NCBI GenBank assembly: GCA_000024525.1
Contig: CP001769.1
Location: forward strand, 4,559,001-4,623,000
Direction: 5' to 3'
Length of the DNA: 64,000 nucleotides
From: Spirosoma linguale DSM 74
Lineage (GTDB): Bacteria > Bacteroidota > Bacteroidia > Cytophagales > Spirosomataceae
Shown: positions 34,856 to 44,387 of the stretch, in pieces
Numbering within the stretch: the stretch's first letter is position 1
Layout of the letters: each line of letters opens with the position of its first letter
Translations under genes and position numbers: made by a program
The notes under the pieces: generated by a model
What the model was told of the DNA's origin: nothing
Seen by the model: only the letters and a program-made list of their open reading frames with translations
Database searches by the model: none

Positions 34856-34903
34856 ACGATTCTGTTCAATTAAGTTGGGCCAAAAGTACTCATCGCAACC
34901 CTA

Positions 34904-35734
34904 CTACAATTGTAAAAAATCGAAATGCGGAGTGACCGGTAGCAGATAATTATCCCGCCTAAAGGCAGAAGGCAACTCCTCTAACACCCGCTGATAAGCC
35001 CGGATGAAATGAGCCTGGTCATAGTAGCCATGCTGATGGGCCAGCTCCCCTAACGTAGTGGTCTGCTCTCGATGGTGGAGCTCACTAATGACTTGCCTGA
35101 GCTGAAGGATACGCTGCATTTCTTTGGCGGAGGGACCAATCAGGCGTCTAAATTGCTGCTCCATTCTGCGCTGGGAGTACCCCGACCGGCGAACCATATC
35201 CGCAATCGTTTCCTGATTAACCAGCCCCTTCTGTAAGTTGTTAAAGGCCCATTGGATGAAATGAGTATCGGTGTTGGGATGTAAGCAGCTTACAAAATCG
35301 TCACATACCTTATTTATAACGACGGTCTCATCATCCCCATTCAGATTAGCCATCGTTTCGTATAGGGGCCTATCAACCTCTTTAAGACTGACCACACCAT
35401 CGGTAAACGAGTGTACTGGAATGTTGGTTATCATCGACGGCACCCAAGGCTTTAGTTGTACCATAATTGCTTTGGAATACGGCTTCATCACAACGCTTAC
35501 CTTCCTGGTAATTTGGCCGGATAGGTAAATACCGGCTGCCAGATGAATTGGATGACCGGCGAAAGTTAACGAGATGCCGTTGCCGCTAATGAAGGCCAGT
35601 GTACAGCAGCCGTTAGGCAAGGCGTATTGAGGGGCCGAAGAAACAGAGTTGAGGTTGTTATCGAGAATCCAGAACTTTTGAATACAGTCTCTATAACGTT
35701 CCCTAGTAGCAATTTCGCGGTAGGTTAACAGCAT
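34904..35734 (-). CDS. AraC-type HTH regulator with DUF6597-like N-terminus
   Basis: 276 residues. The N-terminal domain (RYRDCIQKFWILDNNLNSVSSAPQYALPNGCCTLAFISG) resembles DUF6597, and the C-terminal HTH is ETIADMVRRSGYSQRRMEQQFRRLIGPSAKEMQRILQLRQVI with TLGELAHQHGYYDQAHFIRAYQRVLEELPSAFR. The second HTH has the usual GYYDQ.HFIR. Ligand unknown; likely regulates the serine hydrolase that follows. Confidence 0.88.
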   Translation of the reverse strand: MLLTYREIATRERYRDCIQKFWILDNNLNSVSSAPQYALPNGCCTLAFISGNGISLTFAGHPIHLAAGIYLSGQITRKVSVVMKPYSKAIMVQLKPWVPSMITNIPVHSFTDGVVSLKEVDRPLYETMANLNGDDETVVINKVCDDFVSCLHPNTDTHFIQWAFNNLQKGLVNQETIADMVRRSGYSQRRMEQQFRRLIGPSAKEMQRILQLRQVISELHHREQTTTLGELAHQHGYYDQAHFIRAYQRVLEELPSAFRRDNYLLPVTPHFDFLQL

Positions 35735-35850
35735 AGGTCAATTCGTTATAGAGCAATTAGTCGTGCTCATAGCTCAAGTTAAAATATTTTTCACTACTTC
35801 AGCTAAGTGCGCAGATGGGGAGACATCATGTAGGCAAACATCTTTTTCTT

Positions 35851-35913
35851 ATAAAACGCTCCTAGGTGAGACGAAGGCACTTGCATATGTTTGTTCCTCA
35901 AATGGGGCTGGTT
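35851..35913 (+). repeat. Dispersed intergenic repeat, copy at 35.9 kb, at the end of a truncated gene
   Basis: ATAAAACGCTCCTAGGTGAGACGAAGG..CCTCAAATGGGGCTGGTTA. Its 3' end overlaps the point where the ABC permease pseudogene stops matching its family. Confidence 0.65.
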
Positions 35914-37235
35914 AGTACGAAAGCCAGCCCGACAACCAGGAACGACTCACTGAAGAATTGACTAATTAACTGACCACGCATAGACCCGACAGCTTTACGA
36001 ATACCCACTTCTTTAGCGCGTTTTTCGGAGCGGGCCGTGCTTAGATTCCTGAAATTAATGCACGCCAAGAGCAGCACAAATGACCCGGTGAGGCTAAACA
36101 ACCAGACATACTGAACCAGACCGCCCGTGTTGTTGCCTTGTTTATCAAACCCCGAGTGCAGATGCCACTTACTCATGGGATGCAGAAAGATCTGAAAGTT
36201 GAAGGCTAACTGCCCCGTATTACCAACCAGGTTTTTAAGGTGGATGTCTTTAATCTTGGTCGATACGTTATCGACATCTACATTGGGCTGAAGCTCAGCG
36301 TACACGTGCATGAAATTGTTTACCCAGCCCTGCTCTTTGATATAGGGATTTGCCGACACATATAAGTCCCAGGGGGCAAAGAACTTCACCTCGTGGAACG
36401 CTGTATTATGGGGTAGATCCTCGTAAACGCCGGTGACCTTAGTGTCCATAGCGTTGTTAATCTTCACCACTTTGTTCATTGGATCGGTGTCACCAAAGAG
36501 TACTTTTGCTGCAGAAGCAGAAAGCAACACCGAACCGGGTTCCCGCAGGCCCGCTCGTGTTCCTTTGAGCATGTGCAGAGTAAGCATCTGGGGCGCTTCT
36601 GATTCGATGAACTCGCCGGTTAACGAAAGCTTATCATTGCCCACGGCTACAATATGATCCTGAATTTGCCATGCTTTCAGCACCCGCTTGAAATCAGTAG
36701 GATAATTAGTTTTTAACTCGGTAGCCAGTGGATAAGGCAAATTGTTCCCCGTCCAGGTTTCTCCATTAAAGGTTCCATGTTGCGCCACCTGTACAATGCG
36801 GTCGTAGTTCTGGTAATACCGGTCAAATGTGAGTTCGTCTCACACCCAGAGACCAATCAACATCGCTACAGCCATGCCAACAGCAAGGCCCGAAATATTG
36901 ATAAACGAGTACACCTGGTTTTTAGCCAGGCTTCTCAAGGCGATTTTTAGATAGTTCCGCAACATGTTAGAAAGTAGAAAAGATAGAGATGAACTAAAGG
37001 TTGAGTTCGCCGTCAGTGCTCGGAGTTGGCGGCTAATCAAGTAAGGCCGACAAAATCGAATGACTTCCCAGACGTATAACCGCCGAGCCGTCGATTCGCC
37101 TATCTGGGTCACTTGCTGCTCAAATTGTTCATGTAGGTCTCCGAGTAGTTCTTCTTGTAGCTCAGATGGACAGAAGACCCCTAATAAGTGATCGGCCCAA
37201 GCTGGCGGCAACGGGGTAGGGTGAGGTTGTGCCAT
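35898..37235 (-). pseudogene. MacB/FtsX-type ABC permease, nonsense-broken and truncated
   Basis: Starts with the permease-prefix domain (LLGVFCPSELQEELLGDLHEQFEQQV) and MLRNYLKIALRSLAKNQVYSFINISGLAVGMAVAMLIGLWV, then a TGA at 36840-36842 in phase with DELTFDRYYQNYDRIVQVAQHGTFNG. Relatives read GLWVWDELSFD, so a Trp codon became TGA. The periplasmic core and the first FtsX segment follow (WLFSLTGSFVLLLACINFRNLSTARSEKRAKEVGIRKAVGSMRGQLISQFFSESFLVVGLAFVL). The frame then ends at a foreign TSPI about half-way through the usual ~850-900 residues. Such permeases export peptides or lipids. This copy is dead. Confidence 0.88.
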
Positions 37236-37238
37236 GGT

Positions 37239-37441
37239 TTACGAGAGGGATAGGTTCGGCATAGCTTCCCAGAGGTCATGGCGAACCTGTCGCAGCTCAT
37301 CCAGTGTGCGTTTACCGTATGCCGTGATGGAGAAGAGTCGCTTACGATGTCCTCCGCGAGCAGCTATTGCCCCGCCTAGTTGCGATTTGACAAAGCCTTT
37401 TTCTTCCAAGCGATACAAAGCGACGTGTACCCCACTACCAT
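37239..37441 (-). pseudogene. 5'-truncated PadR regulator fragment
   Basis: The minus strand reads (Y)GSGVHVALYRLEEKGFVKSQLGGAIAARGGHRKRLFSITAYGKRTLDELRQVRHDLWEAMPNLSLS and stops three bases before the permease start. This is the C-terminal half of the PadR protein normally encoded just upstream of prefix-domain permeases. The N-terminal half is missing and an in-frame TAA precedes it, so the operon lost its regulator head as well as its permease tail. Confidence 0.8.
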
Positions 37442-37830
37442 AACTTTAATTCCATGACTATCAATGCATTATAATTTAATGCAATTATGTAGGTATCCGA
37501 AAACGTACAGGCTTTGTCCGCTGTTGAACGGTAGAAAAGAGGGGTTGACTAGTGGTGAGACAAGAAGTGTGTAAGACAACAAACCAATTTGAAAATGATG
37601 GGCCAAAGAACAGCCTTACTTTTCAGTTAGTTATCAGTGGTAGATTATAGAGCAACTTTGCGGATCACCTTTTGTAACCTACGATTTACTTCATCTCACA
37701 GAACGCTCCATTCCGCAAGATGCTGATATAGAGCCGTGACCGCTTCACGGTCTGGTCCAACCGGGAGCGAGGTTGTTTCATAAACAAACCATCGGTCAGT
37801 AGGTCTACAACAACCCAATAACGAGTCCAT
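37442..37830. other. Intergenic stretch beyond the broken PadR/permease operon
   Basis: Apart from a short repeat fragment (37694-37728), nothing is recognised here. Confidence 0.5.
37694..37728 (+). repeat. Dispersed intergenic repeat, fragment at 37.7 kb
   Basis: TCTCACAGAACGCTCCATTC and then diverging sequence; only the first stem half is present. Confidence 0.5.
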
Positions 37831-38709
37831 TTAGTTAATCGGATCGCTTCGCAAAATATCCCAGTGCGTTTGACCTGGTAGCAGACGATGAACCGGAATC
37901 GTGACGTGAAAGGCGGTGCAGAAACGACGAATGGCCTCGTCTATTTCTTCCTCAGAATACCGCGACGAGAAATGACCTAGAATCAGCGTTTGAATGTTCA
38001 GATCAGCCACCGCTGCCAAAACTTCTTCAAGTGTGCTGTGTTGATTCCGGTTCGTTTCTAAGGTAGCCAATTCGGCACGGGTCAGGAAGGTCGCTTCGTG
38101 AATCAAGATCTGCGTGTTATTCCACTGATCAAAGTTCTCGGCTGGTGTGTCGCCGGAATAAGCTAGTAAGTTTGTCCTGACTTCATCCGTCAGACTTTCC
38201 CGCCCAAGAGTCTCCGCTAACTGCCGCAATGCTTCCCCTGATAGGTCGACGAAATCTGATTTGAGCTTATTTTTTGTTTGGTAAATCTGATAACCCAAAC
38301 TTTTTACTTCATGCAGTTGTGCTTTGACAACGTGATTGTTGCGGGCCGATTGCACAAATAAGTCTTTACGAAGCTGAACCTGTTGCTGATCACCAAGAGG
38401 ATGCCAAACCGTTTTCTTGACTCGCTCATCAAATTGTTTTGAAAAGGTTTCCAGCGCTGAAATAGACCCCGCATCGGTTGGATAATAAACGGCAGGAAAG
38501 CCGTCGCGGGCATTTAGCTCATTCAAGCGCAACAGTCCTGTTACATGGTCGCGGTCAGCATGCGATAAGAAAATATGATCAATCTTGCGAGATTTCTGTA
38601 AGAGTGTCGGGGCTATGCCATCGCCCGCGTCGAGTAATAGTCGTAGCTCTTCAACGAAATACCAGGTTGAAAATAGGGCAGTTGAATAACCAGTTATCGT
38701 CAGTATCAT
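37831..38709 (-). CDS. RNase Z-like metallo-beta-lactamase-fold hydrolase
   Basis: 292 residues. The metal motif reads LSHADRDHVTGL (H50-A-D52-R-D54-H55), with Asp where the usual HxHxDH has its second His. Other RNase Z features are present: LLDAGDG, YSGDTPAENFDQW, LIHEATFL and LILGHFSSRYSEEEI. RNase Z cuts pre-tRNA 3' ends, but a main copy is normally elsewhere and the altered metal site suggests another phosphodiesterase task. Single-gene unit. Cytosolic. Confidence 0.82.
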   Translation of the reverse strand: MILTITGYSTALFSTWYFVEELRLLLDAGDGIAPTLLQKSRKIDHIFLSHADRDHVTGLLRLNELNARDGFPAVYYPTDAGSISALETFSKQFDERVKKTVWHPLGDQQQVQLRKDLFVQSARNNHVVKAQLHEVKSLGYQIYQTKNKLKSDFVDLSGEALRQLAETLGRESLTDEVRTNLLAYSGDTPAENFDQWNNTQILIHEATFLTRAELATLETNRNQHSTLEEVLAAVADLNIQTLILGHFSSRYSEEEIDEAIRRFCTAFHVTIPVHRLLPGQTHWDILRSDPIN

Positions 38710-38873
38710 GTACGCATGGGGACTGACTATTAATCCAGCATTTTATCCAGTTTGTTTGGCAGTCGTTGTGATTTTCTAAGTTCTACGCCTATGGGCTTAT
38801 TCTACACCTGCACCTGCGACGGTTTGACCTTTTAAACCAGTTTACTCTGGTCCCTATACGACTGATAGCCTTA

Positions 38874-38965
38874 GACAGATTATAAAAAATCAATGTCTCG
38901 AATACGCTTCCAACTGAGACGAAGGAGCGTTTATGTATCTGCCTTTCAAAGGCTTGATTACCAGT
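38874..38965 (+). repeat. Dispersed intergenic repeat, long copy at 38.9 kb
   Basis: Leader AGACAGATTATAAAAAATCA, then ATGTCTCGAATACGCTTCCA, ACTGAGACGAAGGAGCGTTT, ATGTATCTGCCTTTCAAAGG and a tail ending AGTCAAC. GTCTC/GAGAC and ACGCTtCC/GGAGCGT both pair. Confidence 0.8.
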
Positions 38966-39146
38966 CAACTACCCAAAATAAGTCTGCAATCGAAAAGGCC
39001 TGGCCGTCCATGTGGTATCTGAAAACATTGTTAAAAATCGCTAATCTCTTCGATCAAGAGAGGTAGTATTTCCTATTAAAAAGGATATCCTAATCGATAA
39101 ATCATTATTTGATACCTGATAAACAGAAATTACTAATAGATTAATT

Positions 39147-39246
39147 TGCTGACCTGTAAAATTGTCAGCAGTCGGAGCGCCGACTCGGGGCCAACCGTCC
39201 GTTGGAGGAAAAACCCCTACTCGAGAAAGGGACTTTCACCCTCTCG
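39147..39246. ncRNA. Candidate structured RNA: four successive stem-loops
   Basis: Within 100 bases: TGCTGAC/GTCAGCA (39147-39170), AGTCGG-agcg-CCGACT (39170-39185), GGGG[CCAAC-cgtcc-GTTGG]..CCCC (39187-39217), and CGAG..GGG/CCC.CTCG (about 39221-39246). The density of exact stems is far above the surrounding AT-rich DNA. No known riboswitch or RNA family is recognised. It lies about 470 bases before the kinase start, so it may be a separate small RNA rather than a leader. Confidence 0.4.
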
Positions 39247-39713
39247 GTTACCAAGTTGTCTAGGCATGAATACCTTGCTATCCGTCTCTGCGTTTAGACT
39301 TCCTTTATAATGAAAGGGGCGTGCCGATTCAGCAGAACCACTCAAATCTGTAGAAACGGGATGCGCTTTCCAAGAAGCTCAAGCTAGACGATGACTAAAT
39401 TTAGTCTATAAAAATCAAATTAATATATGTTAATTCATATTGAATAATTTAACAATTAATATACTTATTGTAACTTATATTTGAAAACGACATATAATGC
39501 CTACTTTTAAGTAGGTATTATATGTATTTAACTCGTTGTTGACGCAACTCATTTCGGTTGTTGTTATCTCAAGGTTGAATACCCGGCGGTGAGACTGCTA
39601 TGGACTACCATGAGCGTTGCAAAAAACTTTGGATAGTTCTTCTCTTTGCTTGGACAAAGCAGGCGTTGGTAGACAATCATCATTTTCACAAACGTACAAA
39701 ACCTTTTCTCGAA

Positions 39714-41704
39714 ATGGCCACGTTTAAATCCCCGCAACTTGAACTTGACCGCTTAGCGAACTTAGATACCTACACCATCATTGATACGCTGCCCGAACAG
39801 CAATATGATGATATTACGCAACTGGCCGCCCAGATTTGTGGTATGCCAATTTCATTGATTTCGTTTATTGACCAGGATCGACAGTGGTTTAAGTCCCGAC
39901 ATGGATTTCCTCATCTGCAAACAGACCGGCAACTCTCTTTTTGCACCCACGCCATTCAGCAGCCCGACAAAATGATGATCGTCTCGGATGCTACCCAGGA
40001 TGTACGTTTCTCGGAGAACCCGCTTGTCTATCAAGAACCTAAAGTCGTTTTTTACGCGGGTATGCCCCTGGTTACGGAAGAGGGTTGGGCGCTGGGTACC
40101 CTGTGTGTGATTGATAATAAACCAAACCAGCTCACGTCGGCTCAGGCAAAAAGCTTAACCATACTGGCCCGACAGGTCATTACGCTGCTTAGCCTGCGAA
40201 AAAAAACCGAGAGCTGGAGCGAACGCAGGAAAATGAACGGAGGGAGCATAGCCTGCGTTCGCACCTGGTCAATACTATGAAAGAGGTTGTTTTTCAGGCT
40301 AGTCTGGATGGAAACTGCCTCTTTCTGAATCCAGCTTGGGAAACGATTACAGGCTACTCCGTTGCGGAATCTCAGGGGCGACAGTTGCTCGACTTTGTTA
40401 GGGAGGACGACAGGCCATGTATTCAGACGTATCTGGAACAGGTCAAAACCGGGAAACAGTCTTCAGACCACCCCGTAATTCGTTTAAGCCATAAAATGGG
40501 CTCGTTTCGCTTTGTCGAAATCTTTGTCTGGCAGACGCTCAACAAACATCAGCAAGTCAATGGCCTGAGTGGTACCTTAATTGACATTACCGATCGGCGG
40601 CAGGCGGAAGCGGCCCTTCGGGAAAGTGAAGAGCGCTTTCGGCAGATAGCCGATAACATGGAGGAGATGTTCTGGATTCGTGATCTGAGGGAACGAAAGT
40701 TCCTCTACATCAATTCCGCTTACGAGGCCTTTAGCGGGCTATCTCCCCAGCCGTTATTTTCCGACGAGAATGCGTTTTTAGACTTTGTCTTCGAGCCGGA
40801 TCGGGACACGGTGCTGAGGGTATTTCAAGAAGTTGAGCAGTCACTCAGTTACCAGTTCAGAGCGCGTCATCGGGATGGCAGCTGGCGATGGCTTCGGGTT
40901 CGTGCCTTTAGCATTCAGGAGGGGGGCAGCCCATCACGCCGAATTGGGATAAGCGCTGACATTACGTCAATCCTGGAGAGGGAACAGATTCTTGAAGTAT
41001 CCCTAAAGAAAGAACAGGAGCTTAATGCCTTAAAGTCCCAGTTCATTGCCACCGCTTCTCACGAATTTAAAACACCCCTGACGGCGATTAGCTCCAGTGT
41101 GGAGTTAGTCCGGTATTACTTAAATCGGGAGCCGCAAACGCCCTTTACGGCCGTACTGACAAAGCACCTGAATGCCATTTCCGATCGGACAACCGGGCTC
41201 GATGAGTTAATTATGGATACGCTGACACTGAGCAAACTGGACGAGGGTAAAATCCAGGTGTGCTTCCAGGAGGTCGATTTAGTGGCTCTTGTGGAGCAGG
41301 TTATCGTCGCTAATTTTACAAACCGGGAGGATAGCCGGCAAGTAGCGGTGAGCGTACTAGGTGATCCAGTATGGGTAACTATTGATGTCAAACTAATGAG
41401 TCATGTCCTCACCAATCTTTTATCCAATGCCTTTAAGTTTTCCTCTACTAACCCTGGTTTGGTCATTGAATTTTCTGAACACGCTGTTCGGCTAGTGGTG
41501 ACCGATCAGGGAATCGGTATTCCGGAAAAAGATCGGGCGTACTTATTCGGCAAATTCTTTCGGGCCAGCAATGTCCATCAGATTAAAGGGACTGGCTTAG
41601 GATTAGCTATCTGTAAAGAATATGTGGAACTCATGCAGGGTTATCTGGGGGTCGACAGTACCGAAGGTATTGGTACCATGTTCACTATCACCTTCGAAAA
41701 ATAG
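39714..41704 (+). pseudogene. GAF-PAS-PAS histidine kinase split at an A8 run
   Basis: The first frame (from 39714) encodes a GAF domain: RLANLDTYTIIDTLPEQQYDDITQLAAQICGMPISLISFIDQDRQWFKSRHGF...VIDNKPNQLTSAQAKSLTILARQVITLLSLRKK. It ends out of phase at 40280. The second frame gives ELERTQENERREHSLRSHLVNTMKEVVFQASLDGNCLFLNPAWETITGYS (PAS), a second PAS, HisKA (ATASHEFKTPLTAISSSVELV) and HATPase (LTNLLSNAFKFSS, VTDQGIGIPEKD, GTGLGLAICKEYVELMQG). The shift falls at eight A (40199-40206); nine A would make one 663-residue protein (1992 nt). This may be a sequencing slip, a recent mutation or a phase-variable run. All catalytic motifs are otherwise intact. Confidence 0.85.
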
Positions 41705-42115
41705 ATAGCAGATCAGGTATGTTGGCGGGTGAAGGTCGTAGTCTACGGATAATGCTGGACAAATATTTAGAACTTAGTATCTCCTAAAACCCTCCTCCTT
41801 GAGACAAATGAAAGTTCATATAGCTGCCCCTTGAGTAGAGAGGGTGTATCTGACGCTAAAAGTCTGTTGCGCTACGGAAACTGTTTAAGTTAAAAATTTA
41901 TGTAGAGACAAAAAGTCCCGATCCTTAACTAGATGTTGCGGAGTATAACTTTAGAGATCACAGTAGAGGGGGCTATTGCCCAGCGATAAGATACACGATA
42001 TGAATAGTTGGGTGTTCCCCTCAGGGCAGAGTGAAGACTGGGTTAGCCTGAAAGAATTAACATAAATGGGTCGCTGATTGGTACCTTGCTGTTGTATCCC
42101 TTAGCAACAGCCTCT
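41705..42115. other. Intergenic stretch before a Crp/Fnr gene
   Basis: Contains a degenerate repeat copy (41780-41849). No FNR-type box or clear promoter is recognised. Confidence 0.4.
41780..41849 (+). repeat. Dispersed intergenic repeat, degenerate copy at 41.8 kb
   Basis: TCTCCTAAAACCCTCCTCCT, TGAGACAAATGAAAGTTCAT, ..GAGTAGAGAGGGTGTAT. Outline preserved, pairing weakened. Confidence 0.6.
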
Positions 42116-42721
42116 ATGAGCAATTCAGCTACTATCCTTGCCTTCATGCCTGCTTTAAAGGCCGCCATAGCTGCCATTCAGCCAATGGCCTTGGAAGACA
42201 TTGAGCTCATCCTGCCCTTAGCTACCCATAAAACAATAAAAAAAAATAGCTTGATCGGACGGGAAAATGAAGTATGCCGCCATATTCTCTTTCTGAGATC
42301 TGGTCTGGTACGGATGTATTACTTAGATGAAAGCGGCCATGAGATTAGCTATCGCTTTACCGAACCCGGCCATTTCTTTGTCGATTTTCAAAGCTTTCTC
42401 ACTCAAAAGCCCTCCCGCTATTACTGGCAGGCTCTACAAGACAGCCAAATCCTACTTTTCCCTTATGCTGCCGTTCAGCAACTCTATCAACGGTCTCCGG
42501 CGTGGACTAACTTTGGGCGCCTAATGGCTGAGCATGTGTATCTGCAACTGAATGAACGGGTCGACATGCTGCTGTTCATGAAACCCCAGGAGCGCTACCA
42601 ATATGTGGTCAGCCAATATCCCGGATTAATCAGCCAAGTGTCTCTGCTGCATCTTTCATCTTACCTGGGCATTAAACCCGAATCGCTTAGCCGCATCCGT
42701 AAACGGATGGTGAGCAAATAA
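42116..42721 (+). CDS. Crp/Fnr family regulator
   Basis: 201 residues. Sensor barrel (KTIKKNSLIGRENEVCRHILFLRSGLVRMYYLDESGHEISYRFTEPGHFFVDFQSFLTQKPSRYYWQAL) and HTH (VSLLHLSSYLGIKPESLSRIRKRM). The recognition helix again shows E..SR. No Cys cluster. The start 42116 is chosen over 42086 as the latter adds only an unlikely hydrophobic leader. It is followed after 62 bases by two small genes in the same direction, probably its operon. Confidence 0.88.
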   Translation: MSNSATILAFMPALKAAIAAIQPMALEDIELILPLATHKTIKKNSLIGRENEVCRHILFLRSGLVRMYYLDESGHEISYRFTEPGHFFVDFQSFLTQKPSRYYWQALQDSQILLFPYAAVQQLYQRSPAWTNFGRLMAEHVYLQLNERVDMLLFMKPQERYQYVVSQYPGLISQVSLLHLSSYLGIKPESLSRIRKRMVSK

Positions 42722-42783
42722 ATCTTAACCCAAGTCAATTTTAGGCTGCCGTGTCCTAGCCAGCTTTGCAAAAAAATACGACA

Positions 42784-43125
42784 ATGGTTAAGTTCTCAAT
42801 TTTCCTCCGCAAGCGGGCTGGTATGAGCCACCAAGAATTTGTGGCCTACCATACCCAGCAACATGCCCCCCTGTTTAAAGCATTGCCTGAAGTGCAACAC
42901 TATGTGCGCCACTATGTGCAGTGCCATGCCTTGCCTGTTTCGCTGCCTGGCTTCCCCAGTATGTATTATGATGGCATCACCGAACTTTGGTTTGATGACG
43001 TGGAAGCCATTGGTCGCCTATTCAGTGCTCCAGAATATCTAGCGCTGATCCGGCCTGATGAAGAAAAATTTATTGCCATGGATGAGTGTGGCTTTTTGAT
43101 TGCGGAGGAAACGGTGATCATTTAA
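42784..43125 (+). CDS. EthD-domain protein
   Basis: 113 residues: MVKFSIFLRKRAGMSHQEFVAYHTQQHAPLFKALPEVQHYVRHYVQ, with YDGITELWFDDVEAIGRLFSAPEYLALIRPDEEKFI, the EthD ferredoxin-like dimeric fold (alpha-beta barrel family, typical W..H.PL and F.S.E). Members take part in ring or ether degradation, often of unknown substrate. The start at 42784 gives the family N-terminus; an ATG six codons earlier is possible. Confidence 0.88.
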   Translation: MVKFSIFLRKRAGMSHQEFVAYHTQQHAPLFKALPEVQHYVRHYVQCHALPVSLPGFPSMYYDGITELWFDDVEAIGRLFSAPEYLALIRPDEEKFIAMDECGFLIAEETVII

Positions 43126-43170
43126 ATCAATCGGGTGATCTGAATACATACCTTGCCAACGAAAGCCAAG

Positions 43171-43659
43171 ATGAGTCAATTTTTCTATCAGTGTACAGTG
43201 GGGTTGCCCGTCGATACCATTGATCTGTACCAATGGCTGACCAGCCTTTCAGAAGCAGACTACCAGCGGTTTTCTTCCGGGCATCGCGCCATAGGGTTGT
43301 GTCGAACAGAAGACGGTGAGGGGATGATCAACGTAGAAAGCATTGGCGGTAACCTGCTGGTGCAACATTATACCATCGTACAGAAAGATCGCACGGCGCT
43401 CAAGCTCGTCTCTCCCAGAACAGATGCTTATCTATTTCATTTGCTGAAGATGAAGGTGGGGGTTGAGTGGCGGATGAGCATTAGGTATCGAGATGAGGAA
43501 AGCTGTTTATTCACCTGTGAAATTGGTGTAAGCTACCCCAATGAATTACTGGCTATGGCTTCCCGATTCGTAGCTGGTCCTTATTTTATTAGTCGCCATC
43601 TGAATGAGGAAGCACCTAGATTCGCTCAGGACATCGAACGAAAGTTTAGGAACTGGTAG
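43171..43659 (+). CDS. Hypothetical protein, possibly SRPBCC-like
   Basis: 162 residues, no signal peptide. MSQFFYQCTVGLPVDTIDLYQWLTSLSEADYQRFSSGHRAIGLCRTEDGEGMINVESIGGNLLVQHYTIVQKD...TCEIGVSYPNELLAMASRFVAGPYFISRHLNEEAPRFAQDIERKF. The strand-rich middle and long C-terminal helix resemble START/SRPBCC ligand-binding folds, but no motif settles it. It follows the EthD gene by 45 bases, so a shared substrate is likely. Confidence 0.6.
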   Translation: MSQFFYQCTVGLPVDTIDLYQWLTSLSEADYQRFSSGHRAIGLCRTEDGEGMINVESIGGNLLVQHYTIVQKDRTALKLVSPRTDAYLFHLLKMKVGVEWRMSIRYRDEESCLFTCEIGVSYPNELLAMASRFVAGPYFISRHLNEEAPRFAQDIERKFRNW

Positions 43660-43688
43660 GCTCAATTGGTTAGAATAGAAGTGGACGT

Positions 43689-43727
43689 ACTCCAGGCTGC
43701 TCGGTAAAACGTTAAGCAGCCTGGAGT
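43689..43727 (+). terminator. Hairpin after the Crp/Fnr-EthD unit
   Basis: ACTCCAGGCTGCT (43689-43701) and AGCAGCCTGGAGT (43715-43727) are exact complements with a 13-base loop, 29 bases after the stop. No long T run follows. Confidence 0.65.
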
Positions 43728-43763
43728 GGGGCCAGAGATCGAAGTTTCTTGGGCACACGAGAG

Positions 43764-43831
43764 TATCCTAATAGGCTCCTACCCGAGACGAACAAATCGT
43801 TAGAAACATGCCACTTAAGTAGGGTGTACCA
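43764..43831 (+). repeat. Dispersed intergenic repeat, degenerate copy at 43.8 kb
   Basis: TATCCTAATAGGCTCCTACC, CGAGACGAACAAATCGTTAG.., CACTTAAGTAGGGTGTACC. Alignable over its whole length, with many changes. Confidence 0.55.
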
Positions 43832-43868
43832 CTTCAATTATTTACCGGCAGAATAGCCAAAAGTAAGC

Positions 43869-44387
43869 TTACAAGATAAGCTCATAAAACCACTCGTTTG
43901 ACCTTGTTCCGTCGGGCCAAACGCGCTCGGTCAAGTGCGTGAATTGAAAACCCGCTCGTTGACTGGCAGCTCTCGAAACTAAATTCGTATCTCGATGGGA
44001 GACGATGGCTTTGGCGTAACCATGCTGTTTAGCCCACTCGATGCGTGCATCATAGAAGAGTTTAGATAAGCCCTGGCCTCGGTGTTGTTTCTTAATATAG
44101 GAGGCAATTAGGACCACTGAATTTGCCAAGTTGATTTGCTGAGTGACAGCCGACAAGCCAATACAATCCCCATCGGGCAGAAACAACCCAAAATATGCCC
44201 TATTGTGAGCCGCAAGCCTTTCTTGCCAGCTCGTATCAGGCAGTCGTGCGTTTTCCTCTAAGGAGCTACCAAATAGGGCAGGTTCCAGTCGGAGCGCTTC
44301 GAGTCGGATGCGTTTCAAGGCCATCCAATCCTGTTGCTCAAACTGATAAAGTGAATAATTACTACTCCTGAAATTGGTATTACGCAT
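43869..44387 (-). CDS. GNAT family N-acetyltransferase
   Basis: 172 residues. The acetyl-CoA motif KKQHRGQGLSKLFYDARIEWAKQHGYAKAIVSHRDTNLVSRAASQRAGFQ (Q/RxxGxG/A as HRGQGL) is preceded by strand VVLIASYIK. N-terminus FEQQDWMALKRIRLEALRLEPALFGSSLEENARLP is the usual start of this subfamily. Substrate unknown. Stand-alone gene, convergent with the unit to its left. Confidence 0.9.
   Translation of the reverse strand: MRNTNFRSSNYSLYQFEQQDWMALKRIRLEALRLEPALFGSSLEENARLPDTSWQERLAAHNRAYFGLFLPDGDCIGLSAVTQQINLANSVVLIASYIKKQHRGQGLSKLFYDARIEWAKQHGYAKAIVSHRDTNLVSRAASQRAGFQFTHLTERVWPDGTRSNEWFYELIL

Larger units (their letters stand above)
38710..39713. other. Long divergent intergenic region with a structured stretch
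   Basis: Contains a repeat copy (38874-38965) and a run of four stem-loops at 39147-39246 (listed separately). A/T-rich sequence follows up to the kinase start. An extension of the kinase frame upstream to 39600 lacks GAF-like sequence and is not used. Confidence 0.5.

Noticed and set aside
37234..37443. 69-codon plus-strand frame
   Set aside because: It is antisense to the PadR fragment, which gives a clear match on the minus strand.
39340..39400. GATGCGCTTTCC..AAGCTAGACGATG as a further repeat copy
   Set aside because: Too few matching positions; stems do not pair.
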